The position numbers and the translations under genes are program-made. A DNA stretch of 64,000 nucleotides. It comes from Rhizobium sp. EC-SD404. GTDB taxonomy: Bacteria; Pseudomonadota; Alphaproteobacteria; Rhizobiales; Rhizobiaceae. Position 1 is the first letter of the stretch, and every line of letters begins with the position of its first letter. The notes beneath the pieces were generated by a model, which did not search any database, was not told the DNA's origin, and worked only from the letters and a program-made list of their open reading frames with translations. Of the stretch, positions 26,753-35,136 are shown one piece after another. The stretch is from contig NZ_LR701459.1 of NCBI RefSeq assembly GCF_902498825.1, forward strand, positions 3,788,564 to 3,852,563, given 5' to 3'.

Positions 26753-27306
26753 CGGACGGCGTGCCGGGAACCCTAAGGATCATGGCGGACGACGATCTCG
26801 ATCTGGTGCTGGCCTGGCGCAATTCGCCTGCAGTGCGCAGAAACATGTACACAAGTCATGAAATAAGCGCCGAAGAACACCGCGCTTGGTGGGCCAGGAT
26901 GCACGATGCAAAAGATCGACACGATCTGATCTTCGAGGATAACGAAAGGCCACTTGGCGTCGTCTCGTTTTCACAGGTCTCGCACAGCGATCGCAATGCG
27001 GTCTGGGCCTTCTATGCAGCAACCGATGCACCACGCGGGACGGGGTCCCAGATGGAGTTCGCCGCGCTCGACTTTGCCTTCAAGCGGTTAGAGCTGCACA
27101 AACTCAGCTGTGAAGTCCTCGCGTTCAACGAACCCGTGATCAAACTTCACCATAAATTCGGCTTCACAATCGAAGGCATTTTCCGTCAACACCATCGGCG
27201 CGGGGAGGAATTCGTCGATGTGGTACGTCTGGCCATCCTGCACGACGAGTGGAAAAGCATGCGCCCAGCAATGAGTGGTAAGCTTCGCGCGACCGCATCG
27301 CGCTAG
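26749..27306 (+). CDS. pseH: Pseudaminic acid N-acetyltransferase PseH
   Basis: GNAT-fold enzyme that acetylates the 4-amino group using acetyl-CoA. 185 residues from ATG 26749, overlapping the pseG stop (ATGA). The PseH-like N-terminal WRNSPAVRRNMYTSHEISAEEH is clear. The acetyl-CoA-binding region (DAPRGTGSQMEFAALDFAF) and the C-terminal KFGFTIEGIFRQHH strand follow the family pattern. A longer frame opening upstream is a shadow of pseG. Confidence 0.92.
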   Translation: MTDGVPGTLRIMADDDLDLVLAWRNSPAVRRNMYTSHEISAEEHRAWWARMHDAKDRHDLIFEDNERPLGVVSFSQVSHSDRNAVWAFYAATDAPRGTGSQMEFAALDFAFKRLELHKLSCEVLAFNEPVIKLHHKFGFTIEGIFRQHHRRGEEFVDVVRLAILHDEWKSMRPAMSGKLRATASR

Positions 27307-27340
27307 ACGGCGTTTTCTCTGTGTTGTGCACGAGGTTTCG

Positions 27341-28390
27341 ATGTCCAGTATCAAGATTGCAGATCGACTGATCGGCCGAGACGCCGAACCGTTCATCATT
27401 GCCGAAATGTCCGGCAATCATAACGGCTCGAAGGAGCGCGCGCTGGAGATCGTGCGCGCAGCGGCCCAGTGCGGCGTCGATTGTCTGAAATTCCAGACCT
27501 ACACGGCCGATACCCTGACGCTGGACAGCGACTTGGACGATTTCGTTATCAGTGATGACAAGAGCCTCTGGAATGGTCGCAGGCTGCACGATCTCTACCA
27601 GGAAGCCCACACGCCGTGGGAATGGCATGCCGATCTCTTTGCGGCTGCCGCGGAACACGGTGTCATGGCATTCTCCACGCCATTCGATGAAACTGCCGTC
27701 GACTTTCTCGACGGTCTCGGCGTTCCGATGTTCAAGATCGCCAGCTTCGAGCTCACCCATCTGCCACTGATCGCCAAGGCCGCAGCTACCGGTAAGCCGC
27801 TGATCATGTCGACGGGCATGGGCACGATCGACGAGATCGAGGAAGCCATTGCCACGGCACGGAGCGCAGGTGCGAGCGACGTCGTCCTGTTGAAATGCAC
27901 GAGCCAGTATCCGGCCGACGCCTCAGACGCCAATCTTATGACCATACCCGACATGGCGTGCCGTTTCGGCGTGCAGGTTGGGCTGTCGGATCACACCCCC
28001 GGCACGGGCGTCGCGGTAGCCGCAGTCGTGCACGGGGCGACGGTGATCGAGAAGCATTTCACGCTGTCACGCGCGGAAGGCGGCGTCGATTCCGCGTTTT
28101 CCCTCGAGCCCTGGGAGATGCGGCTCCTCAAGGAGGAAACCCGGCGTGCTTGGTTGTCGGGCGGCATGGTTCACTACGGCGGCACGGAGAACGAGAAGAA
28201 CTCACGGGCCTTCCGCCAGTCGATCTATCCCTCGCAGGATATTCGCGAGGGCGAGATCTTCTCGAACGGCAATCTCAAGATCTGCCGCCCCGGCACCAGC
28301 CTAGAGCCGCGCCATTTCGCTGGTCTCTTGGGGAAACCAGCGCGACGCGCGCTCCGCAAGGGTGAACGCATGACGCTGGACGATCTCTAG
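27341..28390 (+). CDS. pseI: Pseudaminic acid synthase PseI
   Basis: NeuB-family enzyme that condenses the free diacetamido sugar with phosphoenolpyruvate to give pseudaminic acid. 349 residues from ATG 27341, with GAGG five bases before it. A TIM-barrel N-terminal part carries FIIAEMSGNHNGS (19-31), LKFQTYTADTL, and GLSDHTPG. A C-terminal SAF (antifreeze-like) domain begins at about 290. It follows pseH by 34 bp and completes the set B-C-F-G-H-I, so all six steps from UDP-GlcNAc to CMP-Pse are encoded. Confidence 0.95.
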   Translation: MSSIKIADRLIGRDAEPFIIAEMSGNHNGSKERALEIVRAAAQCGVDCLKFQTYTADTLTLDSDLDDFVISDDKSLWNGRRLHDLYQEAHTPWEWHADLFAAAAEHGVMAFSTPFDETAVDFLDGLGVPMFKIASFELTHLPLIAKAAATGKPLIMSTGMGTIDEIEEAIATARSAGASDVVLLKCTSQYPADASDANLMTIPDMACRFGVQVGLSDHTPGTGVAVAAVVHGATVIEKHFTLSRAEGGVDSAFSLEPWEMRLLKEETRRAWLSGGMVHYGGTENEKNSRAFRQSIYPSQDIREGEIFSNGNLKICRPGTSLEPRHFAGLLGKPARRALRKGERMTLDDL

Positions 28391-28491
28391 GATTTCGCAT
28401 CGGCCACCATTCCAGCATCGACAAGGCTCGCACAACATAGGCCTGCGACAAGGCATCCTCGACGGAGACCATTCCAGCAGAGGATCGCACG

Positions 28492-30129
28492 ATGGCGAAC
28501 CCCAAGCCTGCCCGCAACCAAGCTGGTGACGCAAGTCGGCCGGAGGACGCATTGAAGGCACGCATGATAGGGGCGCAGACGCTGCTGGCTGCCGTTGCGG
28601 CCAAGACGCAAGGCCAGCATCCAAGAAAACCATTCAACGCGCCTCCCGCATCGAAGGCAGAACGCAAGGCGTCGAAAAAAGCCATCGAACTGACCTCTGA
28701 AGCGACCAAGGCTTTGCATGCTCGGCGCTACAAGGTGGCCGAGACCCTTTTCGATCAGGCCATCGCCCTGTTCCCATCACCGCCGCACCGGCTGTTGATC
28801 AACAGGCTCACTGCTGCGTCGAAGGCTGCCAACCACGCCTATGTTGCTGAGCATTATCCGCAGGTCCGTGCCATGGCGAAGACGGACGATGAGAAAGCGA
28901 CGGTCGACCATATCTGGATCGACTGTCTCGTTGCCGCCGGATACCCGGACCAGGCGCTCGAACTGATCGAGGTATGGCGTACTTCTGACGTGAAGACTTG
29001 GGCCTCGATCCAGACGGTCGCCGGGATCATCGAAGAGGATCGCGGCAACTTCGACAGGGCGATGGCCATTCAGGAGGCGATCCTCGCCCGTGATCCAGAC
29101 TGTGCCGTTGCGCGCTGGCACCTCTCTCTTCACCAGATGGCGGCCGGGAAATTACCTGAGGCATTCCAAAATTACGATATCCGCTGGGAAATCAGCGATT
29201 TTCCGTCTGAGCATCGCAAATTCGAGATTTCCAGGTGGCAAGGCGAAGCTTTGGAAGGCAAGAAAATTCTCGTCTGGCGCGAGCAAGGGGTCGGAGATGA
29301 AATTCGTTTCGCGGGTCTCCTCTCGGACCTCGTCATGGCTGGCGCTGACGTCACCTTCGAATGCACGGCAAAACTCGTCCCGCTGTTCCGCCCGTCTCTG
29401 CCGGACATCAAGGTCACACCCGTCGTGCCTGCGGCTAACCGGACACCCGCGCTCTATGCCGAATTCGATTTCGAGACCCCGCTTGGCTCTCTAGCGCGGT
29501 TCCTGCGGCCATCCGCTGAAGCCTTGCAGGCTAAGGCGCGGCCCTTCCTGAAACGCAGCCCTGAGATTGAGAACAACGTCCGCGAAGCGATGAACGCGCG
29601 GCCCGATCAACCGGTTATCGGTCTCTGTTGGCGCTCAAGCCTGCGCAACCTGCATCGCGACAAGAACTATCTGCGTGCCGAGCACATTGCAGCCCTGAAG
29701 CTGCTCGGGAGAAGCGGGTTCATCTGCCTTCAGTATGACCAGTGCGGCGAAGAAGTCGCGATTATGCAGGAACTCGGCCTCCCGGTAACCCAATTCTCCA
29801 GCATCGATCAAATGAACGATCTCGCGGGAGCGGCCCTGCTCGCCGGCGCCTGCGACCTAGTCATCTCCGCAGGAACGGCAACTGCCGAACTTGCTGCCGG
29901 CCTTGGGGTCCCTACGCTGCTCTTTGGACCCCAGCACAGCCGCATCCGGCTCGGGACCGATGGCATGCCATGGCACGCAGCGACGCGTTACATGCCGACC
30001 ATCCCCGATGAGCCGATAGAGTTGATGAAGACCATTTTGTTCGATTGGGAGAAGATTGCAGCCTGGGCCGAGGATAAGAGCATTTCGGGCCGAAAGATCG
30101 ATTGGAGCCAATCGTACCCTGGCGCATGA
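28492..30129 (+). CDS. flmG: TPR-glycosyltransferase of the FlmG type, probable flagellin pseudaminyl transferase
   Basis: 545 residues, cytosolic, no membrane segment. Basic N terminus (1-60), helical TPR-like repeats at about 63-235, then a GT-B-like transferase region (about 240-530) with the conserved blocks VWREQGVGDEIRF (262-274) and IGLCWRSSLRNLHRDKNY (376-393), and GTATAELAAGLGVPTLLFGP near 461-480. This layout matches Caulobacter FlmG, whose TPR part recognises flagellins and whose C-terminal part transfers pseudaminic acid. It follows pseI by 101 bp, with AGAGGA upstream of the ATG, and ends convergent with a flagellin gene. Direct substrate evidence is lacking; the call combines architecture and context. 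Confidence 0.82.
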   Translation: MANPKPARNQAGDASRPEDALKARMIGAQTLLAAVAAKTQGQHPRKPFNAPPASKAERKASKKAIELTSEATKALHARRYKVAETLFDQAIALFPSPPHRLLINRLTAASKAANHAYVAEHYPQVRAMAKTDDEKATVDHIWIDCLVAAGYPDQALELIEVWRTSDVKTWASIQTVAGIIEEDRGNFDRAMAIQEAILARDPDCAVARWHLSLHQMAAGKLPEAFQNYDIRWEISDFPSEHRKFEISRWQGEALEGKKILVWREQGVGDEIRFAGLLSDLVMAGADVTFECTAKLVPLFRPSLPDIKVTPVVPAANRTPALYAEFDFETPLGSLARFLRPSAEALQAKARPFLKRSPEIENNVREAMNARPDQPVIGLCWRSSLRNLHRDKNYLRAEHIAALKLLGRSGFICLQYDQCGEEVAIMQELGLPVTQFSSIDQMNDLAGAALLAGACDLVISAGTATAELAAGLGVPTLLFGPQHSRIRLGTDGMPWHAATRYMPTIPDEPIELMKTILFDWEKIAAWAEDKSISGRKIDWSQSYPGA

Positions 30130-30151
30130 CGCAGGTCTTCGGCCTTAAACG

Positions 30152-30185
30152 AAAAACCCCGGGGTCTTGCGACCCCGGGGTTTTC
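30152..30185. terminator. Bidirectional intrinsic terminator between flmG and flagellin gene
   Basis: A 10-bp perfect stem (CCCCGGGGTC / GACCCCGGGG) with TTGC loop, flanked by AAAAA on the left and TTTT on the right, so it has a T run in either direction. It lies between two convergent stops (30129 and 30220), so it can stop both the pse-flmG and the flagellin transcripts. Confidence 0.92.
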
Positions 30186-30219
30186 ATTTGGAGCGTTCGG
30201 CGCGAACCGGAGGCGGATA

Positions 30220-31167
30220 TTAGCCCTGGAAGAGCTGCAGAATGTTCTGCGAGTTCGAGTTGGCGATCGACAGCGACTGGATGCCGAGCTGCTGCTGGGT
30301 CTGAAGCGCCCGCAGACGGGTCGACTCTTCGTTCATGTCGGCGTCCACCAGACGGCCGATACCGCTGTCGATGGAGTCCATCAGGTTGGCGACGAAGTCT
30401 TCCTGCATTTCGATGCGGCTCTTGACAGCACCGAGGTCGGCAGCTGCATCCGTCATCGACTGCAGCACAGCGTCGATACCCGAAAGAGCATTGCTGAGAG
30501 CGCCAGCCGTCATGGCGGAGATGTCGAGCGTGAGCACCGAAACGCCGGTGATCGAAGCAGAAGCGCCCGAAGCATTGATGTAGCGCAGATCGTTGGAGAG
30601 TAGGCCGTTGCCGGAAGCGACATAGCCGCCGGTTGCATCGGTTTCAATCAACGAAGTGGCGGTCGTGTCGACATCCAGCTTGGTAATGGAGACGTTGTTC
30701 TGGGAGTCGCGGTTGAACGAACCGACGATCGACTTGGTGCCGGCGACGTTGTCGGTGTCGTGGGAGAGCCAGTTTTCACCCGAGAATGCTGCCGATCCGA
30801 CGACGCTTACCAGCTGGTTCTGAAGCTGATCGATTTCCTTCTGGATCTTGGCCTTGTCGACGCCCGGCTCCGAAGCTGCAACCAGCTTTGCCTTGATTTC
30901 GTCGACGACTTCGATCGCAGCGTTCATACCCGTGTATGCGGTGTCGACCTTGGCAGCGCCGAGACCGAGTGCGTCCTGAACGGTCGAGAGAGCCTTGTTG
31001 TCTGAACGCATGGTCGTGGCAATCGACCAGTAGGCGGCGTTGTCGCCGGCCGTCTGAACCTTCATGCCCGAAGAAATGCGACCCTGCGTCGTTTCCATGT
31101 CCGAGTTGATGGAGCGCAGCGTCTGCAGCGCGCCCATGGCTGCGCTGTTGGTGAGAAGACTCGTCAT
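30220..31167 (-). CDS. fla: Flagellin (second copy)
   Basis: Filament subunit, 315 residues from ATG 31167; the longer frame lacks the usual MTSLLTN start. The N-terminal D0/D1 (ALQTLRSINSDMETTQGRIS) and C-terminal D0 (RLRALQTQQQLGIQSLSIAN) are strongly conserved. The exposed centre (about 135-235) is rich in Ser, Thr, Asn and Gly, offering many O-glycosylation sites. It is very similar to the flagellin at 31449-32393, including length and core, but differs in the centre. It has its own leader and CtrA-like element. It is transcribed toward flmG and stops at the shared terminator. Confidence 0.97.
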   Translation of the reverse strand: MTSLLTNSAAMGALQTLRSINSDMETTQGRISSGMKVQTAGDNAAYWSIATTMRSDNKALSTVQDALGLGAAKVDTAYTGMNAAIEVVDEIKAKLVAASEPGVDKAKIQKEIDQLQNQLVSVVGSAAFSGENWLSHDTDNVAGTKSIVGSFNRDSQNNVSITKLDVDTTATSLIETDATGGYVASGNGLLSNDLRYINASGASASITGVSVLTLDISAMTAGALSNALSGIDAVLQSMTDAAADLGAVKSRIEMQEDFVANLMDSIDSGIGRLVDADMNEESTRLRALQTQQQLGIQSLSIANSNSQNILQLFQG

Positions 31168-31298
31168 TTGGGTAAAGCCCTTTATCGCGTGACTGATACA
31201 AAATGAAAGCGCGTCATGTGCGAGACGAAAGGCTTCATGCATGTCGGCGAGTGACTCGACGACGTTTCGTCTGTGAGGAGGATTACAATCTATTTAGG

Positions 31299-31313
31299 TT
31301 AATGCAATGCTAA
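31299..31313. promoter_or_regulatory. CtrA-like element upstream of the second flagellin gene
   Basis: TTAA, seven bases, CTAA (on the minus strand TTAG-N7-TTAACC). It is about 131 bp before the flagellin ATG and lies in the gap 31168-31448, which also holds the terminator of the preceding flagellin. The flanking DNA is markedly AT-rich, as expected of a promoter. Confidence 0.5.
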
Positions 31314-31362
31314 CATACGGCTCCGAACATTTACCATTTGTCGCTTTCATCGCAAAAAATGC

Positions 31363-31396
31363 AAAAACGCCGCGGTCCGGATGGACCGCGGCGTTT
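31363..31396 (-). terminator. Intrinsic terminator of the first flagellin gene
   Basis: A 14-bp stem (AAACGCCGCGGTCC and its complement) with a 4-base loop, followed on the minus strand by a run of five T. It starts 53 bp after the flagellin stop at 31449 and separates the two flagellin transcripts. Confidence 0.9.
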
Positions 31397-31448
31397 GTCA
31401 GTGTTGGTCGGTGACGGGCGTTTCCACCCGAAACCGTGAGAGCTGATC

Positions 31449-32393
31449 TTAGCCGAAGAGCTGCAGGATGTTCTGCGACTGCGAGTTCGCAATCGACAGC
31501 GACTGGATACCGAGCTGCTGCTGCGTCTGCAGAGCGCGAAGGCGGGTGGACTCTTCGTTCATGTCGGCATCCACGAGGCGGCCGATACCGCTGTCGATGG
31601 AATTCTTAAGGTCCGAAACGAAGTCACCCTGCATCTCGACGCGCTTCTTCACGGCACCGAGATCGGCAGCGGCATCGGTCATGCTCTGGAGAACAGAGTC
31701 CACGCCGGACAAGGCGTTCGAAAGATCACCAGCCGACATGTCGGTGATGTCGAGGTTCATGACGTTCACGCCGCTCAGCGATGCGGAGGTGCCGCTGGCA
31801 TTGGTGTAAGTTAGGTCGTTGGACAGAAGACCATTGCCGGAAGCAACGTAACCACCAGAAGCGTTGACTTCGATCAGCGACGTGGCGGTCGTGTCGATGT
31901 CGAGGGTGGTCAGGCTGACATTGTTGCTGGCGTCACGGTTGAACGAACCAACAACGGCCTTCGTGGTCGCCGAGTTGTTGTCGTCGTGATAGAGCCAGTT
32001 TTCGCCGTTGAACGAGGAGGACTTGGTCAGGCTGGTCAGCTGCTCTTGGAGCTGCGTGATTTCCTTCTGAACCTTGGCCTTGTCGACGCCCGGTTCGGAA
32101 GCTGCAACCAGCTTGGTCTTGATTTCGTCAACGACTTCGATGGCGGCGTTCATACCGGTGTAGGCGGTATCGATCTTGGCAGCGCCGAGGCCGAGTGCGT
32201 CCTGAACCGACGAGAGTGCCTTGTTGTCCGAACGCATGGTGGTTGCGATCGACCAGTAAGCGGCGTTGTCGGAAGCTTCGCCGACTTTCATGCCCGACGA
32301 GATGCGGCCCTGGGTCGTGGACATTTCGGAATTGATCGAACGCAGCGTCTGGAGAGCAGACATGGCCGACGTGTTGGTGAGAAGGCTCGTCAT
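31449..32393 (-). CDS. fla: Flagellin (first copy)
   Basis: Filament subunit of 314 residues, ATG 32393. The D0/D1 ends are nearly identical to those of the neighbouring flagellin, and the central Ser/Thr/Asn-rich part (about 135-235) is partly diverged. The length is close to that of Agrobacterium-type flagellins and shorter than those of Sinorhizobium. It is closest to fliP and has a separate promoter region and terminator. It has no Cys residue. It is a probable substrate of the FlmG-type enzyme, which is inferred from position. Confidence 0.97.
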   Translation of the reverse strand: MTSLLTNTSAMSALQTLRSINSEMSTTQGRISSGMKVGEASDNAAYWSIATTMRSDNKALSSVQDALGLGAAKIDTAYTGMNAAIEVVDEIKTKLVAASEPGVDKAKVQKEITQLQEQLTSLTKSSSFNGENWLYHDDNNSATTKAVVGSFNRDASNNVSLTTLDIDTTATSLIEVNASGGYVASGNGLLSNDLTYTNASGTSASLSGVNVMNLDITDMSAGDLSNALSGVDSVLQSMTDAAADLGAVKKRVEMQGDFVSDLKNSIDSGIGRLVDADMNEESTRLRALQTQQQLGIQSLSIANSQSQNILQLFG

Positions 32394-32613
32394 TTGAGTA
32401 ATCCCTTGGACTAAATACTTTTCAGGGACATACCGGACTGCAAAGGATTACCGGCAATGGCGGTTTAGGCATCATGCCACTCTGCTCAGACCTCGGTCAG
32501 AAGCGAACCCGCCATGTTGAGACCAACTTCGCCGAGGCCGCTTTCCAAACACTTAATCGGCCCGCCAGACGGCCGTGCAACGACCAACTCCGGGGCGATA
32601 ACCAGATTTATGG

Positions 32614-32628
32614 TTAAGGGAAGTCTAA
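32614..32628. promoter_or_regulatory. CtrA-like element upstream of the first flagellin gene
   Basis: TTAA, seven bases, CTAA; on the minus strand TTAG-N7-TTAACCAT, containing the TTAACCAT half-site. It overlaps an inverted repeat at 32599-32616 (TAACCA, six bases, TGGTTA). It lies about 220 bp before the flagellin ATG, in the 256-bp gap behind fliP. Confidence 0.5.
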
Positions 32629-32649
32629 GATAAGGGATGGGCTACGGGC

Positions 32650-33387
32650 TCAGACGAACGAGCGCACCAGGGAGCCAACAAGCAGGTTCCAGCCATCGAT
32701 CAATACGAAAAACAGAATCTTGAACGGCAATGAAATGGCCGTAGGCGGCAGCATCATCATGCCCATCGACATGGTGATCGTCGCAACAACGAGGTCGATG
32801 ACGAGAAACGGCAGCACGATGAGAAAGCCGATCTCGAAGCCGCGTCGGATCTCCGAAATCATGAACGCCGGGGTGAGCACGCGCAGGTCGATCACGCCGT
32901 CTGTTTCGACGGTTTGGCCGCGTTCGGTCGCGATGTCGATGAAGAGGTTCAGATCCTCGTCGCGCGTATTGGCCATCATGAAGTCGCGGAAGGGATCGGC
33001 GATCAGCTCGATGGCTTGCGTCTCGTCGATCTGCTCTTCCATCAGTGGCTGGACGCCTTCCGACCATGCCCGATCGAAAGTAGGCGCCATGATGTAGAAT
33101 GTCATGAAGAGGGCAAGGGAAACGAGGATGACGTTCGCAGGCGTCGTCTGCAGGCCCATGCCGGCGCGCAGGATCGCGAATGCAATGATCAGCCGAGGAA
33201 AGCTGGTCACCATGATCAGGATGCCGGGCGCAACCGACAGAACGGTGATCAGGCCGAAGGTTCGGATGATCCAGCTCGCGACGGACCCATCGATGGGCGC
33301 CTCGAAAAGACCGGGATCAATCCCCTGGGCCTGGGCACTGGCAATCAACGCCATCATGGCGAAGCCAGCTATGAGCAATCGGTTCAT
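32650..33387 (-). CDS. fliP: Flagellar export gate protein FliP
   Basis: Core subunit of the FliPQR gate, 245 residues from ATG 33387. A cleavable signal peptide (MNRLLIAGFAMMALIASAQA, about 1-20) precedes four membrane helices. Signature stretches are MVTSFPRLIIAFAILRAGMG and the C-terminal MSMGMMMLPPTAISLPFKIL. It overlaps the fliL stop by 4 bases and is the last gene of the ten-gene flgB operon. No fliO is seen beside it. Confidence 0.96.
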   Translation of the reverse strand: MNRLLIAGFAMMALIASAQAQGIDPGLFEAPIDGSVASWIIRTFGLITVLSVAPGILIMVTSFPRLIIAFAILRAGMGLQTTPANVILVSLALFMTFYIMAPTFDRAWSEGVQPLMEEQIDETQAIELIADPFRDFMMANTRDEDLNLFIDIATERGQTVETDGVIDLRVLTPAFMISEIRRGFEIGFLIVLPFLVIDLVVATITMSMGMMMLPPTAISLPFKILFFVLIDGWNLLVGSLVRSFV

Positions 33388-33869
33388 TCGATCACGAAGG
33401 TCCTGAACATGAGGCTGGCTACCTTGCCTTGCGAGCGCAACGCGGCCCGTTCGGTCAGGTCTTCCTTGAGGTGCTGGAAACCTCGGGCGCCCTCGATCTG
33501 CTGCAGCGAGACGGTGCGCAGATAGGCGACGATATCCTGATGAACCGTCTGCGCCATCGCGTCGTCGGCCATGTCGGCGAACACCAGCGAGACTTCGAGG
33601 CGGATCCAATTTTCAGATGGATAGGCAAGATTGGTGGTGATTGGATCGAGCGCGACCACCTTGGGAGCAGCATGCGCCTCGCCCCCAGCTTCGTCGCCAT
33701 GAGCCTCGGCTTCGTCTTCCGGCACGGCCGCCTCGACCTGCGGTGCGAGCATGCCGCCAACGACCCATCCACCACCGGCTGCAACAGCCGACAGGACCAG
33801 AACCACGGCGATCGTGATCATCGCCGAAGGCTTCTTCGGCGCGTTGCCCGTTTCTTCAGGTGTCGTCAT
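33384..33869 (-). CDS. fliL: Flagellar basal-body protein FliL
   Basis: 161 residues, single N-terminal membrane helix (about 17-37), acidic linker, then the periplasmic FliL domain with KVVALDPITTNLAYPSENWI and a C-terminal RTFVIE end. FliL forms a ring around the stator and raises torque. The start is ATG 33869, 29 bp after the flgH stop. It overlaps fliP by 4 bases. Confidence 0.93.
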   Translation of the reverse strand: MTTPEETGNAPKKPSAMITIAVVLVLSAVAAGGGWVVGGMLAPQVEAAVPEDEAEAHGDEAGGEAHAAPKVVALDPITTNLAYPSENWIRLEVSLVFADMADDAMAQTVHQDIVAYLRTVSLQQIEGARGFQHLKEDLTERAALRSQGKVASLMFRTFVIE

Positions 33870-33898
33870 GTCACCCCCGTCGCCCGTTCCTGCCGCAT

Positions 33899-34609
33899 TC
33901 AGATCGGCGAATAGATATCGACGAACTGCTGACCGACCGGAGGCTGCTGAACCTCGGTCAACCGGCCGCGTCCCCCATAGGAAATGCGCGTTTCGGCGAT
34001 CTTTTCATAAGAGATTCGGTTGAACGCGTCGACATCGCGCGGACGCGCTATCCCCGCAATATTGAGGATGCGAAGTTCCTGATTGACGCGGACTTCCTGG
34101 GACCCGCTGATCACCAGGTTTCCGTTCTCCAAGATGCCCGTGACGACGGCGGCAACACTCAGGCGCAATTGCTCTGAACGAGCGGTTGAGCCCGAGCCAT
34201 TCGTCGATGTGTTCGAGCCGAAGTCGATATCCGCTTCGCCGGCGCCGCTGCCGCCGAAAATGTTATAGGCACCGCCCAATCCGATGCCGCTGTTGTTGAC
34301 GCGGCTGCGTTCGGTCTCGTTATCGAAGGCAGCGCGGTCATTGATCGCGATGTCGACTGTCAGGATGTCACCGACATTGATCGCTCGCGCATCCTTGAAC
34401 AGGGCGCTCTGGCTATCTTGCCAGATCGAGAAGCTGCGATTGGTCGTTAGCGGCTGCTTCGGATAAAGCGCCATCTGAGGCGTCTGGCCGTAGGTCAAGC
34501 CGGCACCGACCGGGCTCATGGCCGGCGCGCGCCCGATCTCGTTGAAGGTCTGCGAATTGCAGCCGGTGAGAACCGCAAGCGTCGCGAGAAGGGTCAGGCG
34601 GCGGATCAT
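33899..34609 (-). CDS. flgH: Flagellar L-ring lipoprotein FlgH
   Basis: 236 residues forming the outer-membrane L ring around the rod. It is a lipoprotein: the lipobox ending in LTGC places the modified Cys at residue 17. Conserved segments include INVGDILTVDIAINDRAAFDN and VSGSQEVRVNQELRIL-like sequence (here ISGSQEVRVNQELRILNIAG). It overlaps the motE stop by 4 bases. Confidence 0.95.
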   Translation of the reverse strand: MIRRLTLLATLAVLTGCNSQTFNEIGRAPAMSPVGAGLTYGQTPQMALYPKQPLTTNRSFSIWQDSQSALFKDARAINVGDILTVDIAINDRAAFDNETERSRVNNSGIGLGGAYNIFGGSGAGEADIDFGSNTSTNGSGSTARSEQLRLSVAAVVTGILENGNLVISGSQEVRVNQELRILNIAGIARPRDVDAFNRISYEKIAETRISYGGRGRLTEVQQPPVGQQFVDIYSPI

Positions 34610-35136
34610 GACGGGTTTCTCGATGTGGTTTCATCCGCAGCACTTGCAATCACCGAGGTCAGCGCGGCTGCGATCTGGGTGTCCATCTCATTGAGAATTT
34701 GGCTGGCAATGCGCGGGCTGAGCTTCATGATGATCGCTGCCGCGATTTCGGCATTCACGTTTTCAAGGCGCTCGGCAGCCGCATCCGGGCGCATCCCCTT
34801 GTAGATATCGATGAGCCCCTGCTCCGCCTGCAACAGAAAATCGTTGCGGCGCTTGAGCCAGTCTTCGTACTCGGCGCGGCGCTCTTCGAGAACGACGATG
34901 CGCTCGTCGATTCCGGCCTGCAGGGTGTCGAGCTCCTGCTTCTGCAAGATATAGCGCCGATCACGGGCCGCGTCGGCAATGTTGGTGCAATAGGCTTCGA
35001 TATCGGCGCTGATTGCCGGATCGACATTGCCTTGCGCGTTGGCGCCGCTCATCGACAGCGGCAGCGCGATCAGAAAGGCGCTAACGGCGCAGGCGTTGAA
35101 GCCAAGAAAGGCGAGTGCCATGCGTTTCATGCTCAT
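34606..35136 (-). CDS. motE: MotE, periplasmic chaperone for MotC
   Basis: 176 residues with a signal peptide (cleavage near ANA, about 34), a long coiled coil (about 65-115) and a C-terminal MgtE-N-like helical part (AAERLENVNAEIAAAIIMKL). In Sinorhizobium MotE is a disulphide-linked periplasmic chaperone that stabilises MotC; a single Cys remains in the mature part (near residue 50), in line with dimerisation. It lies between flgI and flgH, overlapping both by 4 bases, away from motC itself. Confidence 0.87.
   Translation of the reverse strand: MSMKRMALAFLGFNACAVSAFLIALPLSMSGANAQGNVDPAISADIEAYCTNIADAARDRRYILQKQELDTLQAGIDERIVVLEERRAEYEDWLKRRNDFLLQAEQGLIDIYKGMRPDAAAERLENVNAEIAAAIIMKLSPRIASQILNEMDTQIAAALTSVIASAADETTSRNPS

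Noticed and set aside
23516..28390. Legionaminic or sialic acid pathway instead of pseudaminic acid
   Set aside because: The first enzyme is the inverting PseB type with Asp-Lys-Tyr spacing like FlaA1, and PseH and PseG are of the Pse type. No NeuC-like or Leg-type N-acetyltransferase or GDP-sugar gene is present.
22521..30129. Pse block as a recent mobile island
   Set aside because: No integrase, transposase, repeats or tRNA lie at its borders, and base composition looks like that of its neighbours by eye. Acquisition is possible, but nothing in the sequence shows it to be recent.
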